DNA of 64,000 bases from Thalassospira povalilytica (GCF_002844235.1 NZ_PGTS01000006.1:124001-188000), one strand, 5' to 3'. Shown: positions 18,392-28,317, counted from the stretch's first letter. Numbers and translations: made by a program. The notes: generated by a model from the letters alone, not told the origin.

Positions 18392-19144
18392 TTAGCGCAG
18401 CATGTTTCCGCGCACCGTCCGATAAAATGTCCCGGACTCGTTGTTTTGAATGGTTTGAACCTGGGCAGCAGATTGAGACCGCGCATTTTCCTTTGCCGGC
18501 GGTTCCGGCAATTTGCGGTCGATGCTTGAAAGCTCGGTCAAAACTGCCGGGAACTGGAGTGCACGCAGATCGTCAACACCCGACATCCAGGTCGCAAGCG
18601 TCACATATCCCGATGAACATCCAAGTGCGACCCAGTAATAGTCATCAGAATAAAGCCGGATACCGTCGCGATCTTTCTGGGTGCCGAATCCGTCCTGTTG
18701 CAAGGCATCGGTGATCGCGATGTAATCATCACGCCCGATCACATCGGTTGCGTGCTCCCCGCCGAACGCACCAAGGGGCGCGTTGATTTCGACATTGATT
18801 TCCTTGACCTGTGCCGGGCCGAAAACGCGGGTTGTCAGGTCAAATTGCTGATTACCGGCATGCGGATCAAGCTCGAAGACGCGCACTTCGTCGTAATAAT
18901 CCGCATTATAGATAATGCGAATCCGCCCTTCTGCATCGCCAGCAGAACATGCCGTGCGCAGGTCATCGGCGTTCAGATAGGAAAACCAGGCTGACTTTCT
19001 GACCAGCGGATTGCTGATGTCGCTGTTTTGCGTATAGGAGCAACCAGCAAGCCCGATTGCAGCAACCGACAAAACAGCCAAACTGTTCAAACCGACGCGA
19101 CGCATACCTATCTTATTGAGAAATGGGGCGATTAATTTAACCAT
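18392..19144 (-). CDS. Lipoprotein of unknown function
   Basis: 250 residues. The N-terminus is basic and then hydrophobic, ending in the lipobox LAGC (residues 32-35), so a lipid-anchored envelope protein is expected. A second Met at residue 14 (19105) would give a more typical signal peptide and may be the true start. The mature part contains two Cys (LRTACSAGD, LGCSSGYV) that could form a disulfide. No family recognised. It is a single-gene unit, divergent from the carboxypeptidase gene, with its own terminator. Confidence 0.72.
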   Translation of the reverse strand: MVKLIAPFLNKIGMRRVGLNSLAVLSVAAIGLAGCSYTQNSDISNPLVRKSAWFSYLNADDLRTACSAGDAEGRIRIIYNADYYDEVRVFELDPHAGNQQFDLTTRVFGPAQVKEINVEINAPLGAFGGEHATDVIGRDDYIAITDALQQDGFGTQKDRDGIRLYSDDYYWVALGCSSGYVTLATWMSGVDDLRALQFPAVLTELSSIDRKLPEPPAKENARSQSAAQVQTIQNNESGTFYRTVRGNMLR

Positions 19145-19325
19145 TCGATCCTCGATTTTTTGCCGATCAGGAGATATAAAAGTGACGTTCGCGCAGAAAG
19201 ATGGTCACAGAATGGCCGCGTTTAGAAAAGCCGAAAAATTGACGCTCTTAAACATTTGTTTAAGGCTGGGATGCGAAACTGGTCTTATTTAGTTCTTGGG
19301 GACTACCGAAAGCCGAGCCCGAATA

Positions 19326-20627
19326 ATGCGTTTAACGACCCCTTCCGGGCCAAATGCGTTGGCCAAGACACCGCTTGTGACACGCAACAGTTTCTTGCGT
19401 GCCTGTTTGGCTGCGTTTTTGTGTCTGACAGCAATCATGCTTTCTGCGACCCTTGTCCCGAACAAGGCCATCGCACGAACCTATACCGCCATGGTCATCG
19501 ATGGTGACACTGGTGATGTGCTTCATGAATACCGTGCAGACCATAAAGTGTACCCTGCGTCACTGACCAAGATCATGACGCTTTATATGCTTTTTGACGC
19601 GCTTGATAATGGCAAGGTATCGCTTTCAACCCCGATGAAAGTGTCCAAACGCGCCTGGGGCCAGGCCCCGTCGAAGCTTGGTCTTCAACCTGGCGAAACC
19701 ATTACGGTCAAGGACGCGATCCTCGCACTGGTAACAAAATCGGCCAATGACGTTGCCGTGGTTGTAGCAGAACATCTTGGCGGAACCGAAATCAAATTTG
19801 CCCAGATGATGACCGCCGAGGCCCGCCGCCTTGGCATGAAGCGCACGACATTTCGCAATGCATCGGGTCTTCCCAATCGCGGGCAGATGACAACAGCGCG
19901 CGACATGATCACGCTTGCTGTTGCGCTTCGTAAGAATTTCGGCAGCTATTATCATTATTTCTCGACCCAGAAGTTCCGTTTTGGCAACCGTACCTATGGC
20001 AACCACAACAACCTTCTGGCGTCCTATTACGGGACAGACGGGATCAAGACCGGCTACATCAACGCATCGGGCTTTAACCTTGTGGCATCGGTCAACCGGA
20101 ACGGAAAACGGTTGATCGGCGTGGTGTTTGGCGGCCGCACGGCCCGCACCCGCGATGACCAGATGAAGAAACTTCTGGATCGCGCCTATGTCGAACTGAC
20201 CAAGGAAGGCGAAATTCGCGTTCCCCGGCCCCGCATCAGCCCGGAAGACAAAATCCTGCCTGCCGATGCACAGTTGCTGATGGCAAAGCGTGAAACATTA
20301 CGCGAAGTCGAAGAACCGGGCCGGATTGATACCCAAACCGTTGTGACCCGTCTGAAACCGGAAACCAATAGCGGCTGGGCAATCCAGGTTGGTGCCTTCA
20401 GCGATCAGCGCCGTGCCCAGGAAGCCGTTCTTGCCGCGGCCCGCACCGCGCCAGATGTCCTGCGCCTGACCCGTGCTGCGGTTGAGCAACAGGCCAGCGG
20501 TACCGGCGTTGTCTATCGTGCGCGTCTTCTTGGTTTTGATGGCGAGAATGAAGCACGGGCAGCCTGTGCGGCCCTGCGTCGTGAAAACCTTGCCTGTATC
20601 CCGGTCAATTCCGGTGACGCGGGCTAA
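19326..20627 (+). CDS. D-alanyl-D-alanine carboxypeptidase (PBP5-like) with SPOR domain
   Basis: A periplasmic penicillin-binding enzyme that trims the terminal D-Ala of peptidoglycan stem peptides. A signal peptide or anchor lies at about 25-50, then the S11 catalytic domain with PASLTK (nucleophile Ser and Lys), SAN and KTG motifs. The C-terminus (about 360-433) is a SPOR domain (WAIQVGAFSDQRRAQEA), which binds denuded glycan at the division site. It lacks the usual PBP5 C-terminal domain. Start choice is uncertain: ATG at 19326 is preferred over TTG at 19296; neither has a clear ribosome binding site. A terminator follows. Confidence 0.92.
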   Translation: MRLTTPSGPNALAKTPLVTRNSFLRACLAAFLCLTAIMLSATLVPNKAIARTYTAMVIDGDTGDVLHEYRADHKVYPASLTKIMTLYMLFDALDNGKVSLSTPMKVSKRAWGQAPSKLGLQPGETITVKDAILALVTKSANDVAVVVAEHLGGTEIKFAQMMTAEARRLGMKRTTFRNASGLPNRGQMTTARDMITLAVALRKNFGSYYHYFSTQKFRFGNRTYGNHNNLLASYYGTDGIKTGYINASGFNLVASVNRNGKRLIGVVFGGRTARTRDDQMKKLLDRAYVELTKEGEIRVPRPRISPEDKILPADAQLLMAKRETLREVEEPGRIDTQTVVTRLKPETNSGWAIQVGAFSDQRRAQEAVLAAARTAPDVLRLTRAAVEQQASGTGVVYRARLLGFDGENEARAACAALRRENLACIPVNSGDAG

Positions 20628-20651
20628 GCTCCGACCAAACCCCTGATACGA

Positions 20652-20690
20652 AAAAAGGCTGTCAGCTTTACCTGACAGCCTTTTTCTTTT
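20652..20690. terminator. Bidirectional terminator
   Basis: Perfect 14-bp stem AAAAAGGCTGTCAG / CTGACAGCCTTTTT with a 6-nt loop and a long T run, between the convergent carboxypeptidase and phosphomannomutase genes. Confidence 0.92.
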
Positions 20691-20750
20691 GGATCGCAGT
20701 CCCGAACATTCAGATCAGGGCTTGAACCCAGATTTGGTTGGATCAGAAAC

Positions 20751-22166
20751 CTAGTGCCCGGCACCCGGCGCAAAGAAATCATCCGATTTCAGTCCGCTTT
20801 TTACCAGCTGATCGGTGACCTGGGCCTTAAGCCGTGCGAGACCGGCATCATCACCGGCTTCACAGCGCGCAACAATTGCCGGCTGGGTGTTGGACGCCCG
20901 CAGCAACCACCAGCCGTCGTCGGTGCTGACACGAACACCATCGATGCCACTGACTTCGGCACCGGTTTCAGCCAGGCGTGCACGTACTTCTTCGATCAGG
21001 GCAAATTTGCGATCATCAGGGCATTCAATACGTGTTTCGGGCGTATTGACCGCAACCGGCATTGCTTCACGCCATTCCGCCAGGCTTTTGCCGCTTTGGA
21101 CCAGAATGCGATACAGACGCACGGCGGCATAAGTTGCATCATCATAGCCGTAATAGCGTTCGGCAAAGAAGATATGCCCGCTCATTTCACCGGCGATCGG
21201 TGCTTTTGCCTCGATCATCTTTGTCTTGATCAATGAATGACCGGTTTTCCACATGATGGCATTGCCACCAAGGCGGTTTACCTCGTCAAACAGGGTCTGG
21301 CTGGCTTTGACATCGGCAATGATCGCTGCACCGGGTTTGCGTTCCAGCACATCAGCCGCATAGATCTGCAACAGCTGATCCCCCCAAAGAACATTACCCT
21401 TGCCATCAATCACACCGATCCGGTCACCGTCACCATCAAAGGCAACACCCCAGTCCGCGTTATGCTTGGCAACGGCGGCCTTCAGATCAACCAGATTGGC
21501 TTCGACTGTCGGGTCCGGATGGTGATTGGGGAAAGTGCCATCGACCTCGTCAAACAGCAGATGGTGGGTTCCCGGCAATTGTGCGGTCAATTTGCGCACA
21601 ACATCACCAGCAGCACCATTGCCGCAATCCCAGACGATCGTCATCGGGTTGGGCACATCACAATCAAGCTCCGCCAAAAGACGCGTAACAAAACGGTCTT
21701 CGACGTCGATGTCGCTTACCGTGCCCTGCCCGGTTTCGAAATCACCGGCCGCAGCAATTTTGCCCAGCTCCTGGATGGCGTCACCAAAAACCGACTTCCC
21801 GGCATTGAGCATCTTGAACCCGTTATAGTTTGACGGGTTGTGAGACCCGGTCACCATGATGCCTGCATCGGTTTTTTCATCATAAACCGTAAAATACAGC
21901 ATCGGGGTCGGGCCGCGACCAATACGTACAACGTCGCATCCGGTCGAAAGCAGCCCTTCTGTCAGGGCCTCGGCAAGTTCGGGGGAACTTAACCGTCCAT
22001 CCCGTCCCAGGGCGACGCGCTTGCCACCGGAACGGCGCACCATGGTCCCAAAGGCCTTGCCCAATGCATGTGCATCGGCAGCATGAAGGGTCTGTCCGAC
22101 CACACCACGCACGTCGTATTCACGCAAAACGGAACTGTCAAACTTGTATCCGGCGGAATTCGTCAT
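20751..22166 (-). CDS. Phosphomannomutase/phosphoglucomutase
   Basis: A 471-residue alpha-D-phosphohexomutase of the AlgC/ManB type that interconverts the 1- and 6-phosphates of mannose or glucose. Four domains are recognisable: phosphoserine loop GIMVTGSHNPSNYNGFKM, metal loop DGDGDR, sugar-binding GEMSGHIFF and the C-terminal phosphate-binding RASNTQPAIVAR. It is the last gene of galU-ugd-pgm and would supply glucose-1-phosphate to GalU. Glucose versus mannose preference cannot be told. Confidence 0.95.
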   Translation of the reverse strand: MTNSAGYKFDSSVLREYDVRGVVGQTLHAADAHALGKAFGTMVRRSGGKRVALGRDGRLSSPELAEALTEGLLSTGCDVVRIGRGPTPMLYFTVYDEKTDAGIMVTGSHNPSNYNGFKMLNAGKSVFGDAIQELGKIAAAGDFETGQGTVSDIDVEDRFVTRLLAELDCDVPNPMTIVWDCGNGAAGDVVRKLTAQLPGTHHLLFDEVDGTFPNHHPDPTVEANLVDLKAAVAKHNADWGVAFDGDGDRIGVIDGKGNVLWGDQLLQIYAADVLERKPGAAIIADVKASQTLFDEVNRLGGNAIMWKTGHSLIKTKMIEAKAPIAGEMSGHIFFAERYYGYDDATYAAVRLYRILVQSGKSLAEWREAMPVAVNTPETRIECPDDRKFALIEEVRARLAETGAEVSGIDGVRVSTDDGWWLLRASNTQPAIVARCEAGDDAGLARLKAQVTDQLVKSGLKSDDFFAPGAGH

Positions 22167-22174
22167 AGCTTGGA

Positions 22175-23491
22175 TTAGCCTCCAACAGTTGCACGTCCGA
22201 CACAGGAATAGCTGAAACCGTTTTCTGCCATTTCGGTCGGATCATAAACATTTCGAAGATCGACAACGATCGGGTGCGCAAGCGCATCCTTGATACGATC
22301 AAGGTCCATACCGCGGAATTCGTTCCACTCGGTCAGGACAACCATCGCGTCTGCGCCGTCGATCGCGTCATAAGCACCATCGCAATATTCGATCCCGTCC
22401 AGAAGCTTCTGCGCTTCTTCCATTGCTTCGGGATCGAATGCCTTGATCCTGGCACCAGCAGCCGTCAGCGCCGGGATGATATCAAGGCTCGGTGCGTCAC
22501 GCATATCATCGGTATTGGGCTTGAACGCCAGACCAAGGATGCCAATCGTTTTGCCCTCAACCGAACCGCCACATGCTGCGATCACACGATCTGCCATCGA
22601 TTTTTTGCGTTTCGCATTCACATCGACCACAGTTTCAATAATGCGCAGCGGGCTGCCATGTTCTTGGGCGGTACGCACCAGCGCCAGCGTATCTTTCGGG
22701 AAGCAGGACCCGCCATAGCCCGGACCAGGATGCAGGAACTTCTTGCCGATACGCCCATCAAGACCGATGCCACGCGCAACGTCATGCACATCGGCACCAA
22801 CTTTTTCACACAGATCGGCGATCTCGTTGATGAAGGTGATCTTGGCTGCCAGGAAAGTGTTGGCTGCGTATTTGATCATTTCCGATGTTTCACGCGTGGT
22901 GAAAACAATCGGCGTTTCAATCAGATACAGTGGACGATAAAGATCGGACATGACTTCGCGGGCCCGCTCGTCACTTGTACCGATGACAACGCGGTCCGGG
23001 CGCATGAAATCGCCAATCGCCGAGCCTTCACGCAGGAATTCCGGATTGGAAACCACGGCAAAATCGGCATCCGGGCGCTTTTCACGGATAATACGTTCCA
23101 CTTCACGTCCGGTCCCGACCGGCACCGTCGATTTGGTAACGATCACGGTAAAGCCGTCCATTGCCTCGGCGATTTCTTCGGCCGCAGCATAAACATAGCT
23201 CAGATCGGCATGGCCATCACCGCGACGGGTCGGAGTCCCGACGGCGATGAACACCGCATCAGCATCCTTCACACCTTCTTTAAGATCGGTGGTAAAAGTC
23301 AGGCGCCCTGCTTTTACGTTATTTTCGACCAGAACATCCAGACCGGGCTCGTAGATTGGCATGATACCGTCTTCAAGACGGGCGATTTTTTCCACATCCT
23401 TGTCGACACAAACCACGTCTGTACCGAACTCGGAGAAACAGGCACCGGAAACAAGTCCAACATATCCGGTCCCGATCATTGCTACGCGCAT
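22175..23491 (-). CDS. ugd: UDP-glucose 6-dehydrogenase
   Basis: A 438-residue NAD-dependent enzyme that makes UDP-glucuronate for surface polysaccharide. The N-terminal Rossmann domain is MRVAMIGTGYVGLVSGACFSE, the middle domain carries the catalytic Cys in GPGYGGSCFPKD, and the C-terminal domain has GLAFKPNTDDMRDAPSLDII. Length is normal. It lies 8 bp upstream of the phosphomannomutase gene and 80 bp downstream of galU, so the three form a nucleotide-sugar cluster. Confidence 0.96.
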   Translation of the reverse strand: MRVAMIGTGYVGLVSGACFSEFGTDVVCVDKDVEKIARLEDGIMPIYEPGLDVLVENNVKAGRLTFTTDLKEGVKDADAVFIAVGTPTRRGDGHADLSYVYAAAEEIAEAMDGFTVIVTKSTVPVGTGREVERIIREKRPDADFAVVSNPEFLREGSAIGDFMRPDRVVIGTSDERAREVMSDLYRPLYLIETPIVFTTRETSEMIKYAANTFLAAKITFINEIADLCEKVGADVHDVARGIGLDGRIGKKFLHPGPGYGGSCFPKDTLALVRTAQEHGSPLRIIETVVDVNAKRKKSMADRVIAACGGSVEGKTIGILGLAFKPNTDDMRDAPSLDIIPALTAAGARIKAFDPEAMEEAQKLLDGIEYCDGAYDAIDGADAMVVLTEWNEFRGMDLDRIKDALAHPIVVDLRNVYDPTEMAENGFSYSCVGRATVGG

Positions 23492-23571
23492 GGATGTTTA
23501 TTCCCAATTTAGAACGAACTGACCGAAACAGTTGTTGCCCGTTCCGGTCAGTTCTTGTTGAAATTCAATAA

Positions 23572-24459
23572 TTATTCTGCTGCTTCGCCTTTGGCGAATT
23601 CATGAATGAGTTCGCGAACATCGTCGCGCATATCATCGCGCGCAAGCGCAAATGACATGGTCGCCTTAAGAAAGCCGATCTTGTTGCCGCAATCAAAGCG
23701 ACGGCCTTCAAAACGGTATCCATAGAACGGAACGTGACCGATCATGGCTGCCAGTGCGTCGGTAAGCTGGATTTCATTGCCAGCCCCGCGCGGAATGTTT
23801 TCGAGAACTTCGAAAATACCCGGATCAAGGATATAGCGCCCGATTGCCGACAAGGTTGACGGCGCATCTTCGGGTTTCGGTTTTTCAACCATGCCGCATG
23901 CACTGACCAGACGGCCATTGGTGCCTTCGACTTCCAGAACGCCATATCGCTGGGTTTCTTCGCGCGGCACGTCCATTACGGCAACCATGTTGCCACCGGT
24001 CCGGCCATAACTTTCGACCATCTGCTTCATGCATGGCGTTTTGGCCTGGATAAGGTCATCTGCCAGAAGAACCACAAACGGCTCGTCCCCGACCAGAGAC
24101 TTGGCACACAGAACCGCATGACCAAGACCAAGCGGATTACCCTGACGGGTATAGGTCACACGACCGTTTTCCGGGATCATGGCAAGTGCTGTTTCCAGCG
24201 CGTCGGTTTTTCCGCGTTCGGTCAGGATGGCTTCAAGTTCGGCGGAACGGTCAAAATGGTCTTCAATTGCCGTTTTGCCGCGACCGGTCACAAAGATGAA
24301 TTCTTCAATGCCTGCGGCGATGGCCTCTTCAACAGCGTATTGGATAAGGGGCTTATCAACAACCGGCAGCATTTCCTTGGGCATGGCCTTGGTTGCTGGC
24401 AAAAAACGGGTTCCCATACCTGCAACCGGGAAAACAGCCTTCTTGATCTTTCTCGACAT
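23572..24459 (-). CDS. galU: UTP-glucose-1-phosphate uridylyltransferase
   Basis: A 295-residue nucleotidyltransferase making UDP-glucose, the substrate of the next enzyme Ugd. Family signature GMGTRFLPATKAMPKEMLPV (nucleotide loop) is at residues 15-34; PLGLGHAVLCAKSLVGDEPFVVLLADD and GRYILDPGIFEVLEN follow. Complete length. Probably the first gene of the galU-ugd-pgm transcription unit. Confidence 0.97.
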   Translation of the reverse strand: MSRKIKKAVFPVAGMGTRFLPATKAMPKEMLPVVDKPLIQYAVEEAIAAGIEEFIFVTGRGKTAIEDHFDRSAELEAILTERGKTDALETALAMIPENGRVTYTRQGNPLGLGHAVLCAKSLVGDEPFVVLLADDLIQAKTPCMKQMVESYGRTGGNMVAVMDVPREETQRYGVLEVEGTNGRLVSACGMVEKPKPEDAPSTLSAIGRYILDPGIFEVLENIPRGAGNEIQLTDALAAMIGHVPFYGYRFEGRRFDCGNKIGFLKATMSFALARDDMRDDVRELIHEFAKGEAAE

Positions 24460-24571
24460 TCACAACTTCCCTTTTCAACCGCTGCACGCCCCTTCGTTCA
24501 GAAAGTGCAGGCAAATATGCTTCTGCCACATTTCAAGAACATCTATCAAGCGAGCGCACCAATAATTCACG

Positions 24572-25408
24572 CTAATCTTTACATAGCCGTAACAAAAGGC
24601 TTCGCGCGGTGTTGATTTGTGCAGCCAGATAGTCTGATCCCCCATGATCGGGGTGGACCGCCTTGATCTGGATCTTGTAAGCCCGATTAATTTCCGCGCG
24701 GGTCGCATTGGCCCCCACACCAAGGATTCGTCGAGCTTCATCTGCAGTCATGTCCGCCGTGCTGGCACTTTCGTTATTGCCCTGGCTTCTTTTGCCATTG
24801 TTACGGTCGTTTCCCCTGAAATGCGCATCGTGATCGCCATGATCTCTCTGTGGCCATTCCCGCCAACCCGAACAATCGGGCCGACGATCAAAATAGGCTT
24901 CCAGAACCGTCCGGCTTTGGTCCGTTGCACGACAACAGTCAACAAAAAGCAACTGCAGGCCGTCAACCCCCAAGCTGTCTAAATCTTTTCCGGCAAAGGA
25001 TCCGGTCAGTACCGTTCCCTTCATTTGTCCGGTTTCAAGATCAAGCAGCATATGCAAAATTTCCGTGCGAATTTCAGATATTCCACCAACACCACCGGTG
25101 CTGGCAGATCCTCCGCCCATCTGTCCCGGACGCGCCCGGCGCCGGTAATGGGCAAAGACCCGACGAAACAATGGCCATAAAAAACCGAGTTTCATCATCC
25201 GCACCAAAAATGGCATTGTTACGGCCAAAGCTGCTGACATTGCGGCAATTTTACCGGTCAAAAGTAGCCAGATTGCAAGCAAGACCAGAAGCCCTACAAT
25301 CAGGAACAGACCAATTTTGCGGACATCTTTCGGCTCGGCCTCAGCCAGCCAGCGGATCAGAAACCCGATAGCAACAAAGACCGCAATACCGATTAAAACC
25401 CACTGCAT
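24572..25408 (-). CDS. Membrane-anchored J-domain (DnaJ-like) protein
   Basis: 278 residues. Two hydrophobic segments near the N-terminus (1-20 and 30-52, with a third around 58-70) anchor it in the inner membrane. A Gly-rich loop and a helical TerB-like region follow, then a polar linker (190-215) and a C-terminal J domain (about 218-278) with HPD in AVHPDHGGSDYLAAQIN, which stimulates DnaK ATPase. This topology resembles Tim14/DjlA-type proteins found next to mipZ in other alphaproteobacteria. Its start overlaps the stop of the VWA gene (TGATG), so they are translationally coupled. Confidence 0.88.
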   Translation of the reverse strand: MQWVLIGIAVFVAIGFLIRWLAEAEPKDVRKIGLFLIVGLLVLLAIWLLLTGKIAAMSAALAVTMPFLVRMMKLGFLWPLFRRVFAHYRRRARPGQMGGGSASTGGVGGISEIRTEILHMLLDLETGQMKGTVLTGSFAGKDLDSLGVDGLQLLFVDCCRATDQSRTVLEAYFDRRPDCSGWREWPQRDHGDHDAHFRGNDRNNGKRSQGNNESASTADMTADEARRILGVGANATRAEINRAYKIQIKAVHPDHGGSDYLAAQINTARSLLLRLCKD

Positions 25409-26130
25409 CAGGAACGTTTCCGCAATTGATGGCCAAGCATCAGGACATCATCAGACCCGGTTTTCTTCTGATACAAAGACAAACCGTCGTGCCCGCCGAC
25501 CGCATAGCTTGCCACCGCGCCAAGCAATTTGCGAAGCTTTGCAGCAGAATGCGCATCAAACTGCATGAAGGCGCCACCCGTAATACGGGCAATTTCACCA
25601 AAGGCGAAACTGGCATCGCGGTCATTTCCTTCCTGGAACATGAAGGCCTTTATCCCCTTTAACGCCAGACGCCCGGCAATCGGCGCCAAATGGTCCGGGT
25701 TTTCTTCGATGCAGTCACCGACATAAATCAGGGCATTTATTTTGTGGGTGTCCGCTTCACGTTCGACATGGGCAAGAACACGCTCGATCTGGGTATGACC
25801 GGCATGGCAACTGACCTTTGAAATGTAGTTGCGCAGTGTGCCGGCATTGCGACACCACCCGCTTGCCTTGCATTCCGACAGACCGCGAAAGAACACAAGC
25901 TGAATATCAAGTGCGCCGATGCCATCCACCGCGTCAAACATTTCGGCCTGAATTTCCGCCGCCCGGTCCCAGCTTGGCTGGCGGCTGGCAGTTGCATCCA
26001 TGGCAAAGATCAGTCGCCCCTGCGACGGGCCCGATGCCGGTGCATGCACAGCAAGATCACGCGCATTCTTAAGGAAGTCATCGACTTCCCTGCTGCTTGA
26101 CGTGTCAGGGATAATATCTTTGCGGCTCAC
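25408..26130 (-). CDS. VWA-domain protein of unknown role
   Basis: 240 residues, soluble, GTG start with AGGT upstream. A von Willebrand factor A fold fits: IFAMDATASRQPSWDRA looks like a MIDAS D-x-T/S-x-S variant, and IYVGDCIEEN provides another acidic loop. It lies between mipZ and the J-domain gene on the minus strand and is coupled to the latter through TGATG. VWA domains are protein-interaction modules; a role with DnaK or with MipZ is conceivable but not shown. Confidence 0.8.
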   Translation of the reverse strand: MSRKDIIPDTSSSREVDDFLKNARDLAVHAPASGPSQGRLIFAMDATASRQPSWDRAAEIQAEMFDAVDGIGALDIQLVFFRGLSECKASGWCRNAGTLRNYISKVSCHAGHTQIERVLAHVEREADTHKINALIYVGDCIEENPDHLAPIAGRLALKGIKAFMFQEGNDRDASFAFGEIARITGGAFMQFDAHSAAKLRKLLGAVASYAVGGHDGLSLYQKKTGSDDVLMLGHQLRKRS

Positions 26131-26197
26131 GGTGACCTGCCTGCTTTATATGTCGTTTGGACTGTGTCGGGTCCATCAAGATATAGGCCGCAGACGG

Positions 26198-27097
26198 TCA
26201 GATCGGCAACTCTTCGCCCTCTGCCGGTTTGAAGCCGATCACTTCGAGCAACGATCGCACTTCCTGACGGGCAGCCATATGGGACATGCTCATCGGGATA
26301 CCGACACCTTTTTCCCGCAGGTCCAGCAATGTCAGCCCCTTGAGAAACAGCTCGCGGTAAATGACACGTTCCCCGAAGCCCGGCGCCTGACGGAACCGGA
26401 TGCGGTCGGCAAGCTTTTCGACAATTTCGGCGATATCGCGCTTGTTACGGGCATCAAGATGGGACAAACGGTTGCGCATGACGATCCAGTCAATGGTCCC
26501 GCCATCAATCGCCGCCCGGCGTTTGCGCGCATCCCACACCATTTCGGCATAGATGCTGGGCCCCTTGATCGCCAGACTGTCGGGATCAATTCGCGCAAGC
26601 ATGTCCAGATCGATGAAGCTGTCATTGATCGGTGTAATCAATGTGTCGGCACAGGCATGGGCAAGACGCGACAGATAATTGTCACTGCCCGGGCAATCCA
26701 TGACCACGAAATTGCAGCTCAGAACCATTTCGCCCAACGCGGTCGTAAAGCGTTCGCGTTCGTCAAGCTTGGCCTCGTTGGCATCAGGAAGTTCGCTGCG
26801 ATAGATCGGGCGATGATCGGGCACCGGAAGCTTCAGACGCCTTTTCTCGTTGAATGCCGTGCGGTTTTCGACATAACGCGTCAGGGTCCCCTGACGGGCA
26901 TCGATATCAAGCGATCCGACCTTGAACCCCATCTTCATCAGGGAAACAATCAGATGCATCGCCGTGGTCGACTTGCCTGATCCCCCTTTTTCGTTCCCGA
27001 TCACGATCACATGGGCGCGGTTGGACTGCGGTTGTTTGTCCGTCGCAGTCTGTTGGCCTGCGCTGTCCCCGTTGGCGCTGGTCTCTTGCACCGTCAT
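26198..27097 (-). CDS. mipZ: Division-plane positioning ATPase MipZ
   Basis: A 299-residue ParA/MinD-superfamily ATPase. The deviant Walker A is GNEKGGSGKSTTAMHL; SLDIDARQGTLTRYVENR is a MipZ hallmark, Walker B is FVVMDCPG, and MRNRLSHLDARNKRDI matches Caulobacter MipZ closely. MipZ forms gradients from ParB at the poles and inhibits FtsZ, placing the division ring. The first 27 residues are an extra polar tail. GGAGC precedes the ATG. It heads the mipZ-VWA-J-domain group. Confidence 0.95.
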   Translation of the reverse strand: MTVQETSANGDSAGQQTATDKQPQSNRAHVIVIGNEKGGSGKSTTAMHLIVSLMKMGFKVGSLDIDARQGTLTRYVENRTAFNEKRRLKLPVPDHRPIYRSELPDANEAKLDERERFTTALGEMVLSCNFVVMDCPGSDNYLSRLAHACADTLITPINDSFIDLDMLARIDPDSLAIKGPSIYAEMVWDARKRRAAIDGGTIDWIVMRNRLSHLDARNKRDIAEIVEKLADRIRFRQAPGFGERVIYRELFLKGLTLLDLREKGVGIPMSMSHMAARQEVRSLLEVIGFKPAEGEELPI

Positions 27098-27306
27098 GAA
27101 TGTCTGCTCCGTTATTCAGGCTTATTGGTTGTGTCCCCAATGACCAATCACCCCAATGAGCCACTTTATCAGTAAAAATCAAGGTAAAAGAAACTCATCT
27201 CGACAATGTCGAACGACTGACCACTAGCCAATCCTTATGCACAAAGGTAAAGATAAGGGTAGCACAGCGCAAAAATGCGCCTGAAAACAAAATGAAAGGA
27301 CGCGAT

Positions 27307-28317
27307 GTGAGGTATCGGGCGGCGGTGTTTGGCGCCATATTTGCCAGCTTGGCGATTTCTGTGCCGCATGTGGCATCAGCCCAACAGGCCGGTGCATTTG
27401 AACAGATTCCCGCCGATCAAAGCCCCGTTAACTTTACAACACAGCTGGATGGCCAGACAGCCTTCCTGCGTCAGTATCGCGACAACAGCACGGTTTTTGT
27501 GGGTCGATGGTTCGCACCGCGCACCCCGAAGGAGCCGCAAACAGCCGCAAGCGACCTTTATCTCGAAACCGTTTACACGACATCCGCACCCGGTTTCCGG
27601 TTCAGCACCGCCATGGCACCGGACCGTCTGCTTGACATGTTTGACGCTCTAAAGGACCGCACCGCCATCAATGGCAAGGGCTTTGTCCAGGATACGCGCT
27701 ATGGTCCGGTTGCACTGACGCCATTTGTCCGTCAGGGGTCACAATGCGTGGCCTTTGTCGGTCAGTGGGATCCGCAAACCCAGACACAGCGTGGCAGCCG
27801 TATTCTTGGCTATTACTGCACCCCCGGCCTTGTCCAAGCCCAGGCAGGCGTGGTTTCACCGCAAAATGCACTGCCGATGATCGACGCCCAGCAATTCGCC
27901 GCCGCGTTCTTTGGCAGACTGATGATCGAACTTCCGGAAAACTCGCCAGCCACTGCCGAAGTGGCCCCGTCCGTTGATGCCGATCAGCCGGCCGGAACCA
28001 CGACACCGCCACCGACAGATGGCATCCGGATCACAACCAACTGGCAAGGCGTTCGCGGCACAGGCATGCTGCGTTTTGATCAGCCATCCGGCGAAGGCAC
28101 CATGATCCTTGATGACGACCAGCGCCATTGCGAAGGTATCTGGCGCCACGAAGGCGGCGCATATCAGACCGGAACTTTGCCGTTCGGCAGCTGGTATGTT
28201 TACTGCAATGACAGCAGCTTTGCCCGCGGACATTACACCAGTGAAAGTGCGGCGACCGTTACCGGTGACGGACAGGACAACCAGGGACAGGCTGTTTATT
28301 TCCGTCAGGCAAACTGA
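27307..28317 (+). CDS. Secreted protein of unknown function
   Basis: 336 residues with a signal peptide ending in VASAQ. The GTG at 27307 is preferred because AAAGGA lies six bases upstream; an in-frame ATG at 27292 would place that site inside the gene. The mature protein has an N-terminal domain (about 30-200), a Pro/Thr-rich linker (TTTPPPTDG) and a C-terminal beta-rich domain with Gly-x-Gly repeats (TGMLRFDQPSGEGTMI). Cys residues in both domains may form disulfides. No family recognised. It is followed 46 bp later by lhgO. Confidence 0.75.
   Translation: MRYRAAVFGAIFASLAISVPHVASAQQAGAFEQIPADQSPVNFTTQLDGQTAFLRQYRDNSTVFVGRWFAPRTPKEPQTAASDLYLETVYTTSAPGFRFSTAMAPDRLLDMFDALKDRTAINGKGFVQDTRYGPVALTPFVRQGSQCVAFVGQWDPQTQTQRGSRILGYYCTPGLVQAQAGVVSPQNALPMIDAQQFAAAFFGRLMIELPENSPATAEVAPSVDADQPAGTTTPPPTDGIRITTNWQGVRGTGMLRFDQPSGEGTMILDDDQRHCEGIWRHEGGAYQTGTLPFGSWYVYCNDSSFARGHYTSESAATVTGDGQDNQGQAVYFRQAN

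Noticed and set aside
22274-23512. 412-codon open frame on the plus strand
   Set aside because: Antisense to ugd; no domain or ribosome binding site.
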